From: Bog-756 sp963734395
GTDB lineage: Bacteria > Actinomycetota > Acidimicrobiia > Acidimicrobiales > RAAP-2
Direction of reading: 5' to 3'
NCBI GenBank assembly: GCA_963734395.1
Contig: CAVTGY010000002.1
Coordinates: 930,001 to 994,000 of the forward strand
Length of the DNA stretch: 64,000 bases
Under the pieces are notes generated by a model. The model was not told where the DNA came from. It did no database searches and saw only the letters and a program-made list of their open reading frames with translations. Every line of letters begins with the position of its first letter. Position 1 is the first letter of the stretch. Positions 30,888-41,037 of the stretch are shown piece by piece. The position numbers and the translations under genes were made by a program.

Positions 30888-31490
30888 TCTCTTCGAGGAC
30901 CTCGAGCAGCAACGGGAGGCCGGCGAGAAGCACGACGCCGAGGCATTGATCCGGAGCGCCCTCGATCTCGTGCAGACGGCCAAGGCCATGCCGTTGTCGG
31001 CTTCGGTGCTGGTGTCCCGCGAGGAGCTGGCCGAACTCCTGCAGGAGGCGCTCGATCGAATGCCGGACGAGCTGCGTCAGGCGCGTTGGCTGCTCAAGGA
31101 GCGTGACGAGTTCCTGGCTGAAAAAGGAAGGGAAGCAGAGGCCTGTTGGAGGACGTGAGGGTGCAGGCCGAACGAATGGTCCAGCGCACAGAGATCGTCC
31201 GGCAGGCCAACCACGTCGCCCAGCGGATCCTCGACGACGCCAATGAGGAGGCCCGTCGACTGCGCCACGAGGCCGAGGACTACGCCGATCAGAAGCTGGC
31301 CAGCTTCGAGATCGTTCTCGATCGGACGATGAAGACCGTGCAGGCAGGCAGGGAGAAGCTGCAGGTGACCCCGCTGCCCAAGGTGGAAATCGGCGAGGGA
31401 GGCGACACCACGCTCGCCATCGAGGCACCCGACGGGGGAGGCCAGGGTGTCGATGACCCCGAAGGCTTCTTCGACCAGGACCTCGACTGA
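30880..31490 (+). CDS. coiled-coil protein of the coaD-rpmF interval (DivIVA-like)
   Basis: About 203 residues in two frames. The first (MSDLFEDLEQQREAGEKHDA, then VSREELAELLQEAL) joins near 31143 to LEDVRVQAERMVQRTEIVRQ and ILDDANEEARRLRHEAEDYADQ, a long charged coiled coil. An acidic tail follows. Actinobacteria carry an ATP-synthase-b/DivIVA-like coiled-coil gene at this exact site; the role is not established but a cell-envelope scaffold is often assumed. Overlaps coaD by 8 nt. Confidence 0.75.
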
Positions 31491-31518
31491 GCCGAGCGTA
31501 CCGGCGAGGACACGTCCG

Positions 31519-32076
31519 GTGACCACCACCCGAGCACGACCGAGGCCGCCGACCGGCCCTTCGTGGTTCGAGGTGGCGGCACTCCGCAAACAGCTGGGAA
31601 CGTCCCGCCACGAGCAGCGGCGGGGCGCCATCGCCGGGCTGGGCGCGGTGGGCGTACAGGTACCGGACGGGACCAGCGTCGATGCAGACCTGACCCTCTC
31701 GTCGTATCCGGGAGGGATCATGGCCGCCGGCACGGTGACCGCGCCATGGCAGGGTGAGTGCCGGCGGTGCGGCGGGCCGGTTTCCGGCACCGTGGTGGCC
31801 ACCGTGCGCGAGCGGTTTGCTCCTCCCGGAGCAATCGAGCCGGACGACGACGCCTATCCCCTGACCGGCGACCAGTTGGATCTCGAGCCGTTGGCCCGCG
31901 ACGCGGTGTTGCTGGACCTTCCCCTGGCCCCGCTGTGCTCGGATGGGTGCCTCGGGCTCTGCCCCCGGTGCGGGCAGAACTGGAACGTCTCACCCTGTGC
32001 CTGCGTGCCCGAGCGCGATCCGAGGTGGTCGGCGCTCGATGCCCTGTCTGGTCCGGAGGGCAGCGGATTGGCCTAG
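31519..32076 (+). CDS. DUF177 (YceD-like) protein
   Basis: 186 residues, uninterrupted. YceD/DUF177 proteins occur next to rpmF in most bacteria and are linked to 23S rRNA/large-subunit maturation. The sequence has CRRCGG in the middle, RDAVLLDLPLAPLC and a cysteine-rich end (CLGLCPRCGQNW and CACVPERD), typical of the zinc-binding form. GTG 31519 is chosen for GAGGA nearby; upstream in-frame codons belong to the preceding gene's tail. The TAG stop forms part of a TAGGAT hexamer before rpmF. Confidence 0.85.
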   Translation: MTTTRARPRPPTGPSWFEVAALRKQLGTSRHEQRRGAIAGLGAVGVQVPDGTSVDADLTLSSYPGGIMAAGTVTAPWQGECRRCGGPVSGTVVATVRERFAPPGAIEPDDDAYPLTGDQLDLEPLARDAVLLDLPLAPLCSDGCLGLCPRCGQNWNVSPCACVPERDPRWSALDALSGPEGSGLA

Positions 32077-32079
32077 GAT
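32074..32079 (+). promoter_or_regulatory. -10 element TAGGAT of rpmF within the DUF177 stop
   Basis: The hexamer begins with the TAG stop codon of the DUF177 gene and ends 9 nt before the rpmF ATG. It would let L32 be made from its own leaderless mRNA in addition to read-through. Confidence 0.45.
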
Positions 32080-32088
32080 GCCTGTCCT

Positions 32089-32268
32089 ATGGCCGTCCCC
32101 AAGAAGAAGACCTCCAAGTCCAAGAGCCGCAGTCGCCGGGCATCCAACTGGGTGCTGAAGGCGCCGGCACGCTCGGTGTGCCCGCAGTGCAGCACCGCCA
32201 AGACCCCCCACGTGGTGTGCCCGAACTGCGGTTGGTACAAAGGCCGACAGGCCCTCGAAGTCGAGTAG
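32089..32268 (+). CDS. rpmF: 50S ribosomal protein L32
   Basis: 59 residues, beginning MAVPKKKTSKSKSRSRRAS. Zinc ligands are in CPQC and CPNC, followed by GWYKGRQALEVE. Translated directly from ATG 32089 to TAG 32268 without a slip. Confidence 0.96.
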   Translation: MAVPKKKTSKSKSRSRRASNWVLKAPARSVCPQCSTAKTPHVVCPNCGWYKGRQALEVE

Positions 32269-32321
32269 AGTGGCGCCGAGGCGGTCCGCGGCTGACGGCT
32301 GATGAGTTCGCTGCACTCCCG

Positions 32322-33307
32322 GTGGCGGTCGACGCCATGGGAGGCGACCGGGCTCCGGGGGAGATCGTCGCCGGGGCCCGGCAGGTTGTAGAGCAGGCCG
32401 GCATCGAGGTGGTCCTGGTGGGCCGGCCCGGAGAGATGGGTGACATCGGGAGCCTGCCCTGCCTCCCGGCCGGTGAGGTCATCGGGATGGACGACGACCC
32501 GGGACAGAGCGTCCGGCGGAAGAAGGACTCGTCGCTGGTCCGTGCGGCCGAGGCGGTGCGGGACGGCAAGGCCATGGCGATGGTGTCGGCGGGAAACACC
32601 GGAGCCGCCATGGCGTCGGCCCTGCTGCGGATGGGACGGCTGCCCAAGGTGATCCGGCCGGCGATCGCCACGCCCGATTCCCTTCCCCGGAGGTCCGTGG
32701 CCGACCGTTCTCCTCGACTCCGGAGCCAACGCGGAGTGCACTCCGCAGATGTTGGTGCAGTTCGCCCAGATGGGTGCGGCCTTCGCCCGAAAGCGCTATG
32801 GACCCGAGCGGCCCCGGGTCGCCCTTCTCTCCATCGGTGAGGAGAAGTCAAAGGGAACATCGCTGGAGAAGGAAACCCACGCCCTGTTGAGCGACGGGGT
32901 AGGGGGCAAGGCGCTTCGACTTCGTCGGCAACGTCGAGGGACGGGACTTCTTCGAGGGGAAGACCGACGTCATCGTGACCGATGGGTTCACCGGCAATGT
33001 CGCCCTCAAGACGTTGGAGGGATCGATGAGGTTCCTCATTCGATCCCTCGCTGAGATCCTGGGCCGTCCCGATGTCCGGGAGACCGCGGACTCGGTGTAC
33101 TCGCATCTCCTCCCGTTGGCCTTTGCCCTCGACCCCGAGAACACCGGGGGGGCCATGTTGCTCGGTGTCGACGGCGTGTGCGTGATCAGCCACGGATCGT
33201 CATCATCGGTGGCCGTGGTCAACGCCATCACCGTGGCCCACGACCTGGCCGTGGGCGGGTTGGTCGACGCGGTGGCCGAGTCGGTGACCGGGCCTACCGC
33301 GACCTGA
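32322..33307 (+). CDS. plsX: phosphate acyltransferase PlsX, frameshifted
   Basis: Makes acyl-phosphate from acyl-ACP for phospholipid synthesis. About 328 residues. GTG 32322 gives VAVDAMGGDRAPGEIVAG. VSAGNTGAAMASALLRMG, LLDSGANAECTPQMLVQFA, LLSIGEEKSKGT, FVGNVEGRDFF and IVTDGFTGNVALKTLEG are all conserved. Slips near 32676 (extra G) and 32910 (extra A). The neighbouring rpmF and acpP give the familiar lipid-synthesis context. Confidence 0.94.
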
Positions 33308-33342
33308 CCCGGACCACCCCGGACGCACTCCGGACGCTCGGC

Positions 33343-34585
33343 TCAGCGGTTGAGCAGATCCTTGGCGATGTGGGTGACCTGGATCTCGTCGGTACCGGCA
33401 TAGATCTGGAACACCTTGGCGTCCCGGGCCAGCTGTTCGACCCGGAACTCGGCCATGTACCCGTTTCCGCCGAAGAGCTGGACAGCCTCCATGGCCACCT
33501 CGGTGGCGGCCTGGGCCGAGTACAGCTTCATGGCTGACGCCTCGGCCAGCGAGAGGCTCTTTCCCGCCGCGGAGAGCTCGATGTGCCGGAAGACCAGGTT
33601 CTGCACGTTGAGCCGGGCCACTTCCATGTTGGCCAGCTTGAGCTGGATGAGCTGCCGGTCTCCGATCGGCTGCCCCCAGAGCATGCGGTTCTTGGCGTAG
33701 TCGACGGAGAGGGCCAGGCACTCCTCGATCACCCCCAACGACATGGCGGCCAGCCCGGCTCGCTCGGTGACGAAGTTGCCCTTGGCCGAATCGCGGCCGG
33801 ACCCGGCCCGCTCTTCCTCGGTCTCGCCCAGGAGATTCTGCCTTGCCCACCCGCACGTCGGTGAGGAACAGCTCGCCGGTGGGCGAGGAGTGCAACCCCA
33901 TCTTCCGGAACGGCTTGGACTGATCGAGACCGGGAGTTCCCCTGTCCAGCACGAACGTGAGCACCTGACGATCGTGGATCGGCGTGTCGGATCCGTCGTC
34001 GAGCTTGGCGTAGAAGACGATGGTGTCGGCGTAGGGGCCGTTGGTGATGAACGTCTTGTTGCCGTTGAGGACGTACTCGTCACCGTCCCTCCGGGCGGTC
34101 GACTTCATCCCCCCGAGGGCGTCCGATCCCGAATCAGGCTCGGTGATGGCCCAGGCTCCGACTTTGTCGCCGGTCATGAGATCGAGGCCCCACCGCTCCA
34201 TCTGGGCCGGCGTGCCCAGTTTCATGACGGTGCCGCCGGCCAGGCCGACGCTGACGCCCATGGCGGTCACGATGCCCGGGCAGTAGTGGCACATCTCGAT
34301 GATCGGGATGAGGGCCATGGCTGCAGCACCGCCGTCGCCCCGGCTCCCGGCCTTGTCCTTTTCGGTTCCGCCGGCGGCGCCGCCCGCTGCCTTGCGCTCG
34401 AGCTGGGCCTTGAACCGGTCGCGTGCCACCTGGTCCATGCCGAAGGTCGCGTACAGCTTGCGGATGATCGGGTAGGGGGGCATGTCGCCGTGTTCGAGCG
34501 CCTCGATGTTGGGCACCACTTCTGCCTCGATGAACCGGCGAACGGCGTCCCGGATCATCAGCTGCTCCTCGGACCATTCGAACAC
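33343..34585 (-). CDS. acyl-CoA dehydrogenase, frameshifted
   Basis: FAD enzyme of about 413 residues, inserted antisense between plsX and acpP. MFEWSEEQLMIRDAVRRFI starts at GTG 34585 with a strong AAGGAGG. An unusual Gly/Ala-rich insertion (KAAGGAAGGTEKDKAG) follows residue 60. Core: AWAITEPDSGSDALGGM, NGNKTFITNGPYAD, MGLHSSPTGELF, then after one extra base near 33838 NLLGETEEE, MLWGQPIGDRQLIQ, QLFGGNGYMAEF and QIYAGTDEIQ. Substrate unknown. Confidence 0.9.
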
Positions 34586-34685
34586 GGCGGACCTCCTTGA
34601 CCTGGTGACCTGGGCGACATGCCGGTCGACCTAGGACGGACAGCTTCCGGTCAACTGGTTGGTCCGACGATACTGGAGGTCGGCG

Positions 34686-34691
34686 TAGGGT
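34686..34691 (+). promoter_or_regulatory. -10 element TAGGGT of the globin gene
   Basis: TAGGGT ends 6 nt before GTG 34698; no ribosome-binding site, leaderless start. Confidence 0.6.
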
Positions 34692-34697
34692 CGGACC

Positions 34698-35073
34698 GTG
34701 GAACCCGGGCCAGAGCCTACCGACACCGCCTTCGAGCGGTGGGGCGGGGAGCAGTTCTTCACCGACCTGGTCGAGCGCTTTTACGCCGGGGTGGCCACCG
34801 ATCCACTGCTCAGACCGTTGTATCCCGACGACCTGACCGAACCCAAGGCCCACTTGGCCCTCTTCCTCATCCAGTACTGGGGAGGTCCCCGTCGCTACAG
34901 CGAACAACGTGGGCATCCTCGCCTGCGGATGCGTCATTCCCGCTTTGCCATCGGAACGGCGCAGGCGGATGCCTGGCTGCGCCACATGATCGACTCGGTG
35001 CAGAGCGCCGGGTTGGCACGAGGCAGACCAGACCGAGTTGGTCGACTACCTGGTGATGGCGGCCGGAGCCTGA
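34698..35073 (+). CDS. glbO: group II truncated haemoglobin (HbO type)
   Basis: 2-on-2 haem globin of about 125 residues. FFTDLVERFYAGVATDPLLRP is the B/C-helix part (split here: FFTDLVERFY, VATDPLLRPLYP). QYWGGPRRYSEQRGHPRL and RMRHSRFAIG give the E-F region with the proximal His. One slip near 35020; the chain ends ELVDYLVMAAGA. Group II globins bind O2 and aid respiration or detoxify reactive species at membranes. Monocistronic. Confidence 0.9.
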
Positions 35074-35203
35074 TCAACGCCCCCATCTGAGCGCCGGCTC
35101 CTCGGTGGTAAGGACCGGGGCCAGCCCACGGTCATGACGGTCCATGTCATCCCGTGTCAACCGGCGCTGTCTGGTGTCTGCGTCGGCGAATGTCGCGTTC
35201 CGG

Positions 35204-35209
35204 TAACAT
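35204..35209 (+). promoter_or_regulatory. candidate -10 TAACAT of acpP
   Basis: TAACAT would give a leader of about 105 nt before acpP. Short inverted arms ATGAC/GTCAT lie 70 bp upstream, a possible but weak operator. Confidence 0.35.
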
Positions 35210-35321
35210 CTGGGGTGAGCAGTCCAGGTCAAGCGAGGGAAGCATCCGATCGGCGGATTGGTCGGGTCGCACGCCGGGGACCCAGGGACTCGATCGCCAA
35301 CGGAAACCCACAGGAGACGCC

Positions 35322-35618
35322 GTGCCCGCTGAGACCCACATGGAGAAAGGTCCGCTGGAGCGAGACCAGGTCCTCGAGCTCATTCGCGACCTGCTCGCCG
35401 ACATCTTGGAGATCGAGCCGTCGGCCATCAGTGAGGCATCGTCGTTCGCCGAGGATCTCGATGCCGACTCGCTGGCCCTGATCGAGCTGGTGGAGGGACT
35501 CGAAGAGGAGCTTGGTGAGCGCTCGGTGGGGTTCCGCATCGACGATGAGGATCTCGAGGAGCTCCGCACGGTGCGGGACGCCGTCGACTACGTGTACACC
35601 AAACTCGGAGGGGCCTGA
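35322..35618 (+). CDS. acpP: acyl carrier protein
   Basis: 98-residue carrier for fatty-acid synthesis. EDLDADSLALIELVEGLEEE contains the phosphopantetheine Ser in DSL. The chain is acidic and helical throughout (LIRDLLADILEIEPSAIS, VRDAVDYVYTKLG). GTG 35322 has AGGAGA 8 nt upstream; ATG 35340 is an internal alternative. It is 8 nt from rnc and part of the plsX-acpP-rnc-smc block. Confidence 0.93.
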   Translation: MPAETHMEKGPLERDQVLELIRDLLADILEIEPSAISEASSFAEDLDADSLALIELVEGLEEELGERSVGFRIDDEDLEELRTVRDAVDYVYTKLGGA

Positions 35619-35626
35619 GGCGCCCG

Positions 35627-36356
35627 ATGGCGCCCGTCGGCGACTCGGGTCCACCCGGGTGCGAGCAGTGGTTGGTCGATCGGGTCGGGTACCGGTTCGT
35701 GCGACCGGACCTGCTGGACCAGGCGATGGCCCATCGGTCATGGTGCGCCGAACAGCCGGGTCGCGACGTCCAACGAGCGCCTGGAATTCCTGGGTGACGC
35801 CGTTCTGGGTCTGGTGGTGGCCGAATTCACCTACGGGGCCCATCCCGAACTGTCCGACGGTCAGATGTCCCAGGTCCGGGCGTCAGTGGTGAACACCAGG
35901 GTCCTGGCTGAGGTCGGCTTGGACCTCGGGGCTGCCGAGCACCTGCGACTGGGTCGGGGCGAGGATCTCTCGGGCGGCCGGACCAAGGAGTCGATCCTGG
36001 CCGATGCCACCGAGGCGGTGATCGGCGCCATCTATTTGGACGGCGGCCTCTCGAGGCCCGAAGGGTGATTCTCTCCCTGCTCAGGGAACGAATCTCCATG
36101 GCGGTGGGCGAACCCCGCGAGTCCGATCACAAGAGCCGGTTGCAAGAGGAGTCGGTGCGGCTGGGACAGGGGCGTTCCCCAGTACGAACTGGAGAGTTTC
36201 GGCCCCGATCACGCCCGAAGGTACCTGGCCACGGTGTACGTTGCTGGCCAGCGCCTCGGCACGGGGGAGGGGCGTTCCAAAAAGGACGCCGAGCAGGTTG
36301 CGGCCCAGGTTGCCTGCGGATCGTTGGACGTCGAGAGAGGCGGGGGGAATGCCTGA
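35627..36356 (+). CDS. rnc: ribonuclease III, frameshifted
   Basis: Double-strand-specific RNase for rRNA maturation. About 242 residues. NERLEFLGDAVLGLVVAE is the catalytic signature; ESILADATEAVIGAIYLDGG holds the second acidic cluster. The C-terminal dsRNA-binding domain has DHKSRLQE, then YLATVYVAGQRLGTGEGRSK and KKDAEQVAAQVA. Slips near 35763, 36052 and 36180. ATG 35627; the stop overlaps mutM by 8 nt. Confidence 0.94.
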
Positions 36357-37191
36357 GCTTCCCGAAGTCGAGACCATCCGCCGCGACCTCCAGGGTGAGG
36401 TCGTGGGTCGGAAGATCAAGTCGGTCGAGGTGCGTAATGGTCGCACGGTCCGGCGTCACCCCAGCGCCAAGCATTTCCGCGCCCGTCTCGAGGGCCACAC
36501 CGTCAAATCGATCGATCGAGCGGGGAAGTACCTTCTCCTCGGCCTGGAAGACGGGCAGACCCTGGTCGTCCACCTGGGGATGAGTGGCCAGCTGCAACGG
36601 GCCAAGAGCATCAAGGAGCCCAAGGCTCCCCACACCCACGTGGTGATCACCTTCACCCAGGGAGGTCAGCTCCGGTTCGTCGACCCGCGTACCTTCGGTG
36701 AACTGTTCGTGTCAGCGCCGCCGGCCGAGGGCGAGCCCGCCCTCCCCGAGCTCGCCCATCTCGGCTTCGATCCCCTCGAGAACGTCATGAGCTGGGAGAA
36801 GTTCTGGGTGTTGCTGTCGGCACGGAAGGCCGGCCTCAAGTCGCTGCTCATGGATCAGGAGTTCGTGGCCGGCATCGGCAACATGTACGCCGACGAGATC
36901 CTTTTTGCCGCCGGCCTCCGCTACGACCGCCTCTCCAATTCGCTCTCGTCCCAGGAGGTCCGACGCCTGTACCGGGCCATGGTCGAGACGCTGGCCGAGG
37001 CGGTCAAGCGCCGCGGCTCCTCCCTGGCCGACGAGCAGTACCGCGACTTGTTCGGCGAGGTCGGCGACTATCAGGACCAGCACCAGGCCTACGACCGCGA
37101 GGGTCAGGCATGCCGCCGATGCCGGGCCACCATCATCCGGGTCAAGTCGGGTGGTCGGTCCACGTTTTTCTGCGATCACTGCCAGGTGTGA
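36349..37191 (+). CDS. mutM: formamidopyrimidine-DNA glycosylase
   Basis: Bifunctional glycosylase/AP lyase removing 8-oxoguanine. 280 residues, uninterrupted. The N-terminal catalytic proline follows the start Met: MPELPEVETIRRDL. VVHLGMSGQL, GIGNMYADEILFAAGL and the terminal zinc finger (CRRC ... CDHC) are all present. ATG 36349 lies inside the rnc end. Confidence 0.97.
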   Translation: MPELPEVETIRRDLQGEVVGRKIKSVEVRNGRTVRRHPSAKHFRARLEGHTVKSIDRAGKYLLLGLEDGQTLVVHLGMSGQLQRAKSIKEPKAPHTHVVITFTQGGQLRFVDPRTFGELFVSAPPAEGEPALPELAHLGFDPLENVMSWEKFWVLLSARKAGLKSLLMDQEFVAGIGNMYADEILFAAGLRYDRLSNSLSSQEVRRLYRAMVETLAEAVKRRGSSLADEQYRDLFGEVGDYQDQHQAYDREGQACRRCRATIIRVKSGGRSTFFCDHCQV

Positions 37192-37243
37192 CCCGGATCG
37201 ACCAGCACAGGGGCAATCTCCACGCCGGCCGACGCCCGACCGA

Positions 37244-37249
37244 TAGGGT
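37244..37249 (+). promoter_or_regulatory. -10 element TAGGGT of smc
   Basis: TAGGGT ends 9 nt before GTG 37259; a separate leaderless promoter for smc inside the rnc-mutM-smc block. Confidence 0.5.
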
Positions 37250-37258
37250 GAGCGCGCG

Positions 37259-40200
37259 GTGTTCCTGAAGTCACTTTCGCTCAAGGGTTTCAAGTCGTTC
37301 GCCGATCCGGCAGTGCTCGAATTCGAGCCCGGGATCACGGTGGTGGTCGGTCCCAACGGCAGCGGGAAGTCCAACATCGTGGACGCGGTGGCCTGGGTGC
37401 TCGGAGCCCAAGGACCTCGCACGGTCCGCTCGGCGAAGATGGAAGACGTCATCTTCATGGGAACGGCGAGCCGTCCGGCCCTGGGAAGGGCCGAGGTGAC
37501 GCTCACCATCGACAACAGCGCCGGCCAGTTGGCCACCGACCTGGCCGAGATCACCATCACCAGGACCCTGTTCCGTTCGGGCGACAGCGAGTACTCGATG
37601 AACGGCGCGCCGTGCCGGCTCCTTGATATCCAGGAACTTGTTGTCGGACACCGGGGTCGGTCGCCAACAGCATGTGATCATCAGCCAGGGCCACCTCGAC
37701 GCCATCCTGGAGGCCCGTCCCGAGGACCGGCGCGCGGTCATCGAGGAAGCGGCCGGTGTCCTCAAGTACCGCCGACGCCGCGAGCGTTCCGAACGTCGGC
37801 TGGCGTCGACCGAGGAGAACCTCGAGCGGCTCTTCGATCTGGTCCGGGAGGTAAAACGCCAGATCCGGCCGCTGGAGCGCCAGGCAGCGGCAGCCCGCTC
37901 CCATGCGGGCCTGGCCGAGGAGCTGGGTGCGATCCGTCTGTACGTGGCCGGAACCGAACTGCGGGCGCTCGACTTCCGCCACGCCGAGGGCGCCAGGTCG
38001 CAGACCGAGCAACGCTCGGTCGAGTCGGGGTTGCGGACGTCGCTCAACCAACTCGACGCGGACACCGAGCGAACCGCCGACGAGACTGTCCGCCCAGCGC
38101 GAAGCCGACCTGGCGTCGGGACTGGCCCGTGCCGAAGGCATGGTCGAACGGGCTCGGGGGCTCAGCGGCGTGCTGCGGGAACGACAGCGCTCCCTCACCC
38201 AGGCCCTCGATGCCGCCGCCGATGCCGACGTGGTGTCCACCCTGGAGGCGGAAGGTGCCCGGCTGACCGGGGAGTTGGAGGCGACCGAGGCGGCGGCCGC
38301 CGATCTGACACCGGAGCAGGACGCACTGACCCGGGCCGAACGTGAGATCGCCGCCGAGCTGCAGGCGCACCTCGATGCATGGGGGGACGGCGGCCGGCTG
38401 CGCCAGGCCGAGGAGGCGGCGACCGTGGCTCGTGGCCAGCTCGATTCGCTCGAGCGCGCCCTCGAGCGAGATCGGCAGGCACTGGGCCAGCTCAGCGAGC
38501 GCCTGGTCATCGCCGAGCGCCGGGTTGCGGTCTTCGAGCATGAGGACCACGAGCTGGGCGAGCGCCTGGCCCATACCGAGCAGGCCCGCCATGGCCTGCA
38601 GGCGGGGGTCGCCGGCACCGAGGCCGCCCACACGCTGGCCATCGGCCGGTTGGAGGCGGCCGAAGAGGTGCTCCGTCAGGCGGAACAGGAGTTCCACCGG
38701 GCCGTGGCCCGTGCCGACGCCTTGGAGAAGGCGTTCGACGAAGCACGAGGGGCAGCCGGTGCCGAACTGCTGGCCGGCGTGGACGGGGTGGTCGGGACGC
38801 TTCTCGACCTGGTGAAGGTCGACGAGGGCTGGGAGGATGCGTTCGAGGCGGCCGCCGGGGCTTCGGTGGCCGCGGTGGTGGTCTCGGGAAACGAACCGGC
38901 AAGGGCGGCGCTGTCCCGGCTGCGCCAGGGTGGCGCAACGGGGCGATCCTCGCTCTCACCGACGGTTCCGGCACGGGCGGTGCCGAGGGGGACCTCCCGG
39001 CGCCCGCCGGAAGCGAGTGGATCCGTCATCATGTGCGGCCACGTTCAGGCAGCGGTGACCCACGACAGTCTCCGGTTGGTCCTCGACACCCTTCTCTCGC
39101 AGTCGTGCTGCGTCCGGCGCGGATGGTCCGAGGCCATCGATCTGGCCCTGGCCCGACCGGACCTGGTGGTGGTCACCCGGGACGGCGACCGGTTTTCGTC
39201 CTCGGGTTGGAGGGTGCGAGCCACCGGTGGCGTGGTCACCGCCGCGGTGGTGGACGAAGCCCGATCTCGCGTCGAGATGGCCGCGCTGGCCACCTCCCAT
39301 GCCGCCGAGGAGCGCGCTGCCGCCCGTTCGGCGCTCGAGACCACCAGGGTCGGCGTGCTCGAGGCCGTCCGAGCCGACGACCGGAACGAGATCGCCCATC
39401 AAACGGCTCGAGTGGCCCGCCAACGAGTGGCCGACGACCGGGTGGCACTGGCCGCCGAGCTCGACGAAGCGCACAGGACCCGCGCCGAGCTCGACGAACG
39501 GATCGCCAGGGACGGTGCGCTGGCGGCCGAGCTGGGTGAGGGGTTGCCCGATCTGGAGGAGGCCCGCGCCCAGGCGGCCGACCAGGCAGCAGCGGCTCGG
39601 GAGGAGCGCACGCGGCTCGACGAGCGGATCACCGAGGCCGCGGTCAGTCCGCAGCGAGTGGGAGATCCGCTCGGCCTCCCTCATCGAACGCCGGCGGGTC
39701 CTGAGCGAGCGACTCCTGGAGGTCGATCGCCGGTTGACCGGGCATGCAGATGAGCGCCGCCAGGCGGCCGAACGCAGGAAGCGACTGGAGGCGGCCGCCA
39801 CCGCCGTGCTGCGGTTGACCACCGCGGTGGGCTCGGCCCAGGAACGGCTGGACGCAGCCCTGGCCGAACTGCGGGAGCGCCACCGGCGCCAGCTCGAGTC
39901 CGTCCGCGCCGGTGGGGCCCGGTTGGAAGAGCTGCGCGACAACGCTCTGCGTACGAGCACGAGCTGGCCGCCGTCCGCGGCCGGCTCCAGAAGATCGAGC
40001 TCGACCTGGTCGAGGCCACCGTCCGGCGTGAGTCGGTGATCGAGTCCCTGCGCCGGGAAATGGGCGCCGGGGCCGAACGAGGCCATGTCGGCCGCGGCAC
40101 CTGAGCTTCCGGAGGATTCGGACCCGATGACCCGCATCGGTCAAGCTCGAGGGCGAGCTGGCGGCACTGGGTCCGGTCAATCCCCTCGCCCTCGAGGAGC

Positions 40201-40921
40201 TCGCCGAGCTCAGCGAGCGGCACCGGTTCCTCGAGACCCAGGTCGAGGACGTGCGTGCCGCACGTCGAGAGCTCCACCACGTCATCCGGACCCTCGACGG
40301 AGAGATCATGCACGTCTTCGATGGGGCGTTCGCCGACGTCAACGAGCACTTCTCCACGCTTGTTACCTCGCTCTTCCCGGGAGGGACGGGGCGGCTCTTC
40401 CTGACCGATCCCGAGAACCTGCTGGATACCGGGGTCGAGGTCGAGGTCCGCCCGGCCGGCCGCAACGTGCGGCGCCTGTCCCTGCTGTCGGGTGGTGAGC
40501 GCTCACTGGTGGCACTGGCCTACCTCTTCGCCGTGTTCCGTAGTCGGCCTTCGCCCTTCTATCTGATGGACGAGGTGGAGGCCGCCCTCGACGACGTCAA
40601 CCTCCAACGGTTCCTCGGCCTTGTCCACGAGTTCCGCGACGGGGCCCAGCTGATCATCGTCAGCCATCAGAAGCGCACCATGGAGGCCGCTGATGCCCTG
40701 TACGGCGTGACCATGGCGCCGGGGGGATCCTCCAAGGTGATCAGCCAGAAGGTCCCCCGTCACCGTGAGAACGGTGAGCCGATGTCGGACCCAACCCGGT
40801 GGCCGACTCACCAACTTCCTCGCCCAACACGGTGCTCTTCGCGCCACCGGCCTCGTCGGTGGCCGTCTCGTCCCCGTCCGAGCCCTCCAATCGCCCGGTC
40901 GGAGGCCAACGGGTCGGATGA
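37259..40921 (+). CDS. smc: chromosome segregation ATPase SMC, frameshifted
   Basis: Condensin ATPase of about 1200 residues. N-terminal head: LKSLSLKGFKSFADP and VVVGPNGSGKSNIVDAVAWV, then VIISQGHLDAILEARPEDRR and EEAAGVLKYRRRRERSERRL. Long coiled coils flank the hinge (about 38740-39200, LAGVDGVVGTLLDLV to SSSGWRVRATGGVV). C-terminal head: RRLSLLSGGERSLVALAYLFA, FYLMDEVEAALDDVNLQRF and QLIIVSHQKRTMEAAD. At least five slips (e.g. extra T 37639, extra A 38084). The end is uncertain: TGA 40768 directly after the head, or TGA 40921 after a Ser/Pro-rich tail with high third-position GC. Confidence 0.93.
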
Positions 40922-41037
40922 CACGCACCGATGGCCGGCGCGGAGGCGGATCGACCGGATCCGGCGGGTCGCCCGGTGCCGGGCGGATCGTCCCGATCGA
41001 CCCCGGAGCCGAACCTGTCGGTGGGGCCGACCAGTGA
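40765..41037 (+). other. unresolved coding stretch between smc head and ftsY
   Basis: The frame GTG 40765 to TGA 41037 (90 codons) is open and touches smc and ftsY with GTGA overlaps at both ends. In another frame 40785-40921 reads as a Ser/Pro-rich tail (SPTSSPNTVLFAPPASS) ending in ATGA at 40918. The last 39 codons (MTRTDGRRGGG ... VGGADQ) are common to the first frame and to a gene starting at ATG 40918. Either a small uncharacterised protein or the SMC tail plus a mini-gene. No similarity recognised. Confidence 0.35.

Noticed and set aside
35100..35200. Short ATGAC/GTCAT arms before acpP as a fatty-acid regulator site
   Set aside because: Arms are only 5 bp and do not match a known operator closely enough to annotate.
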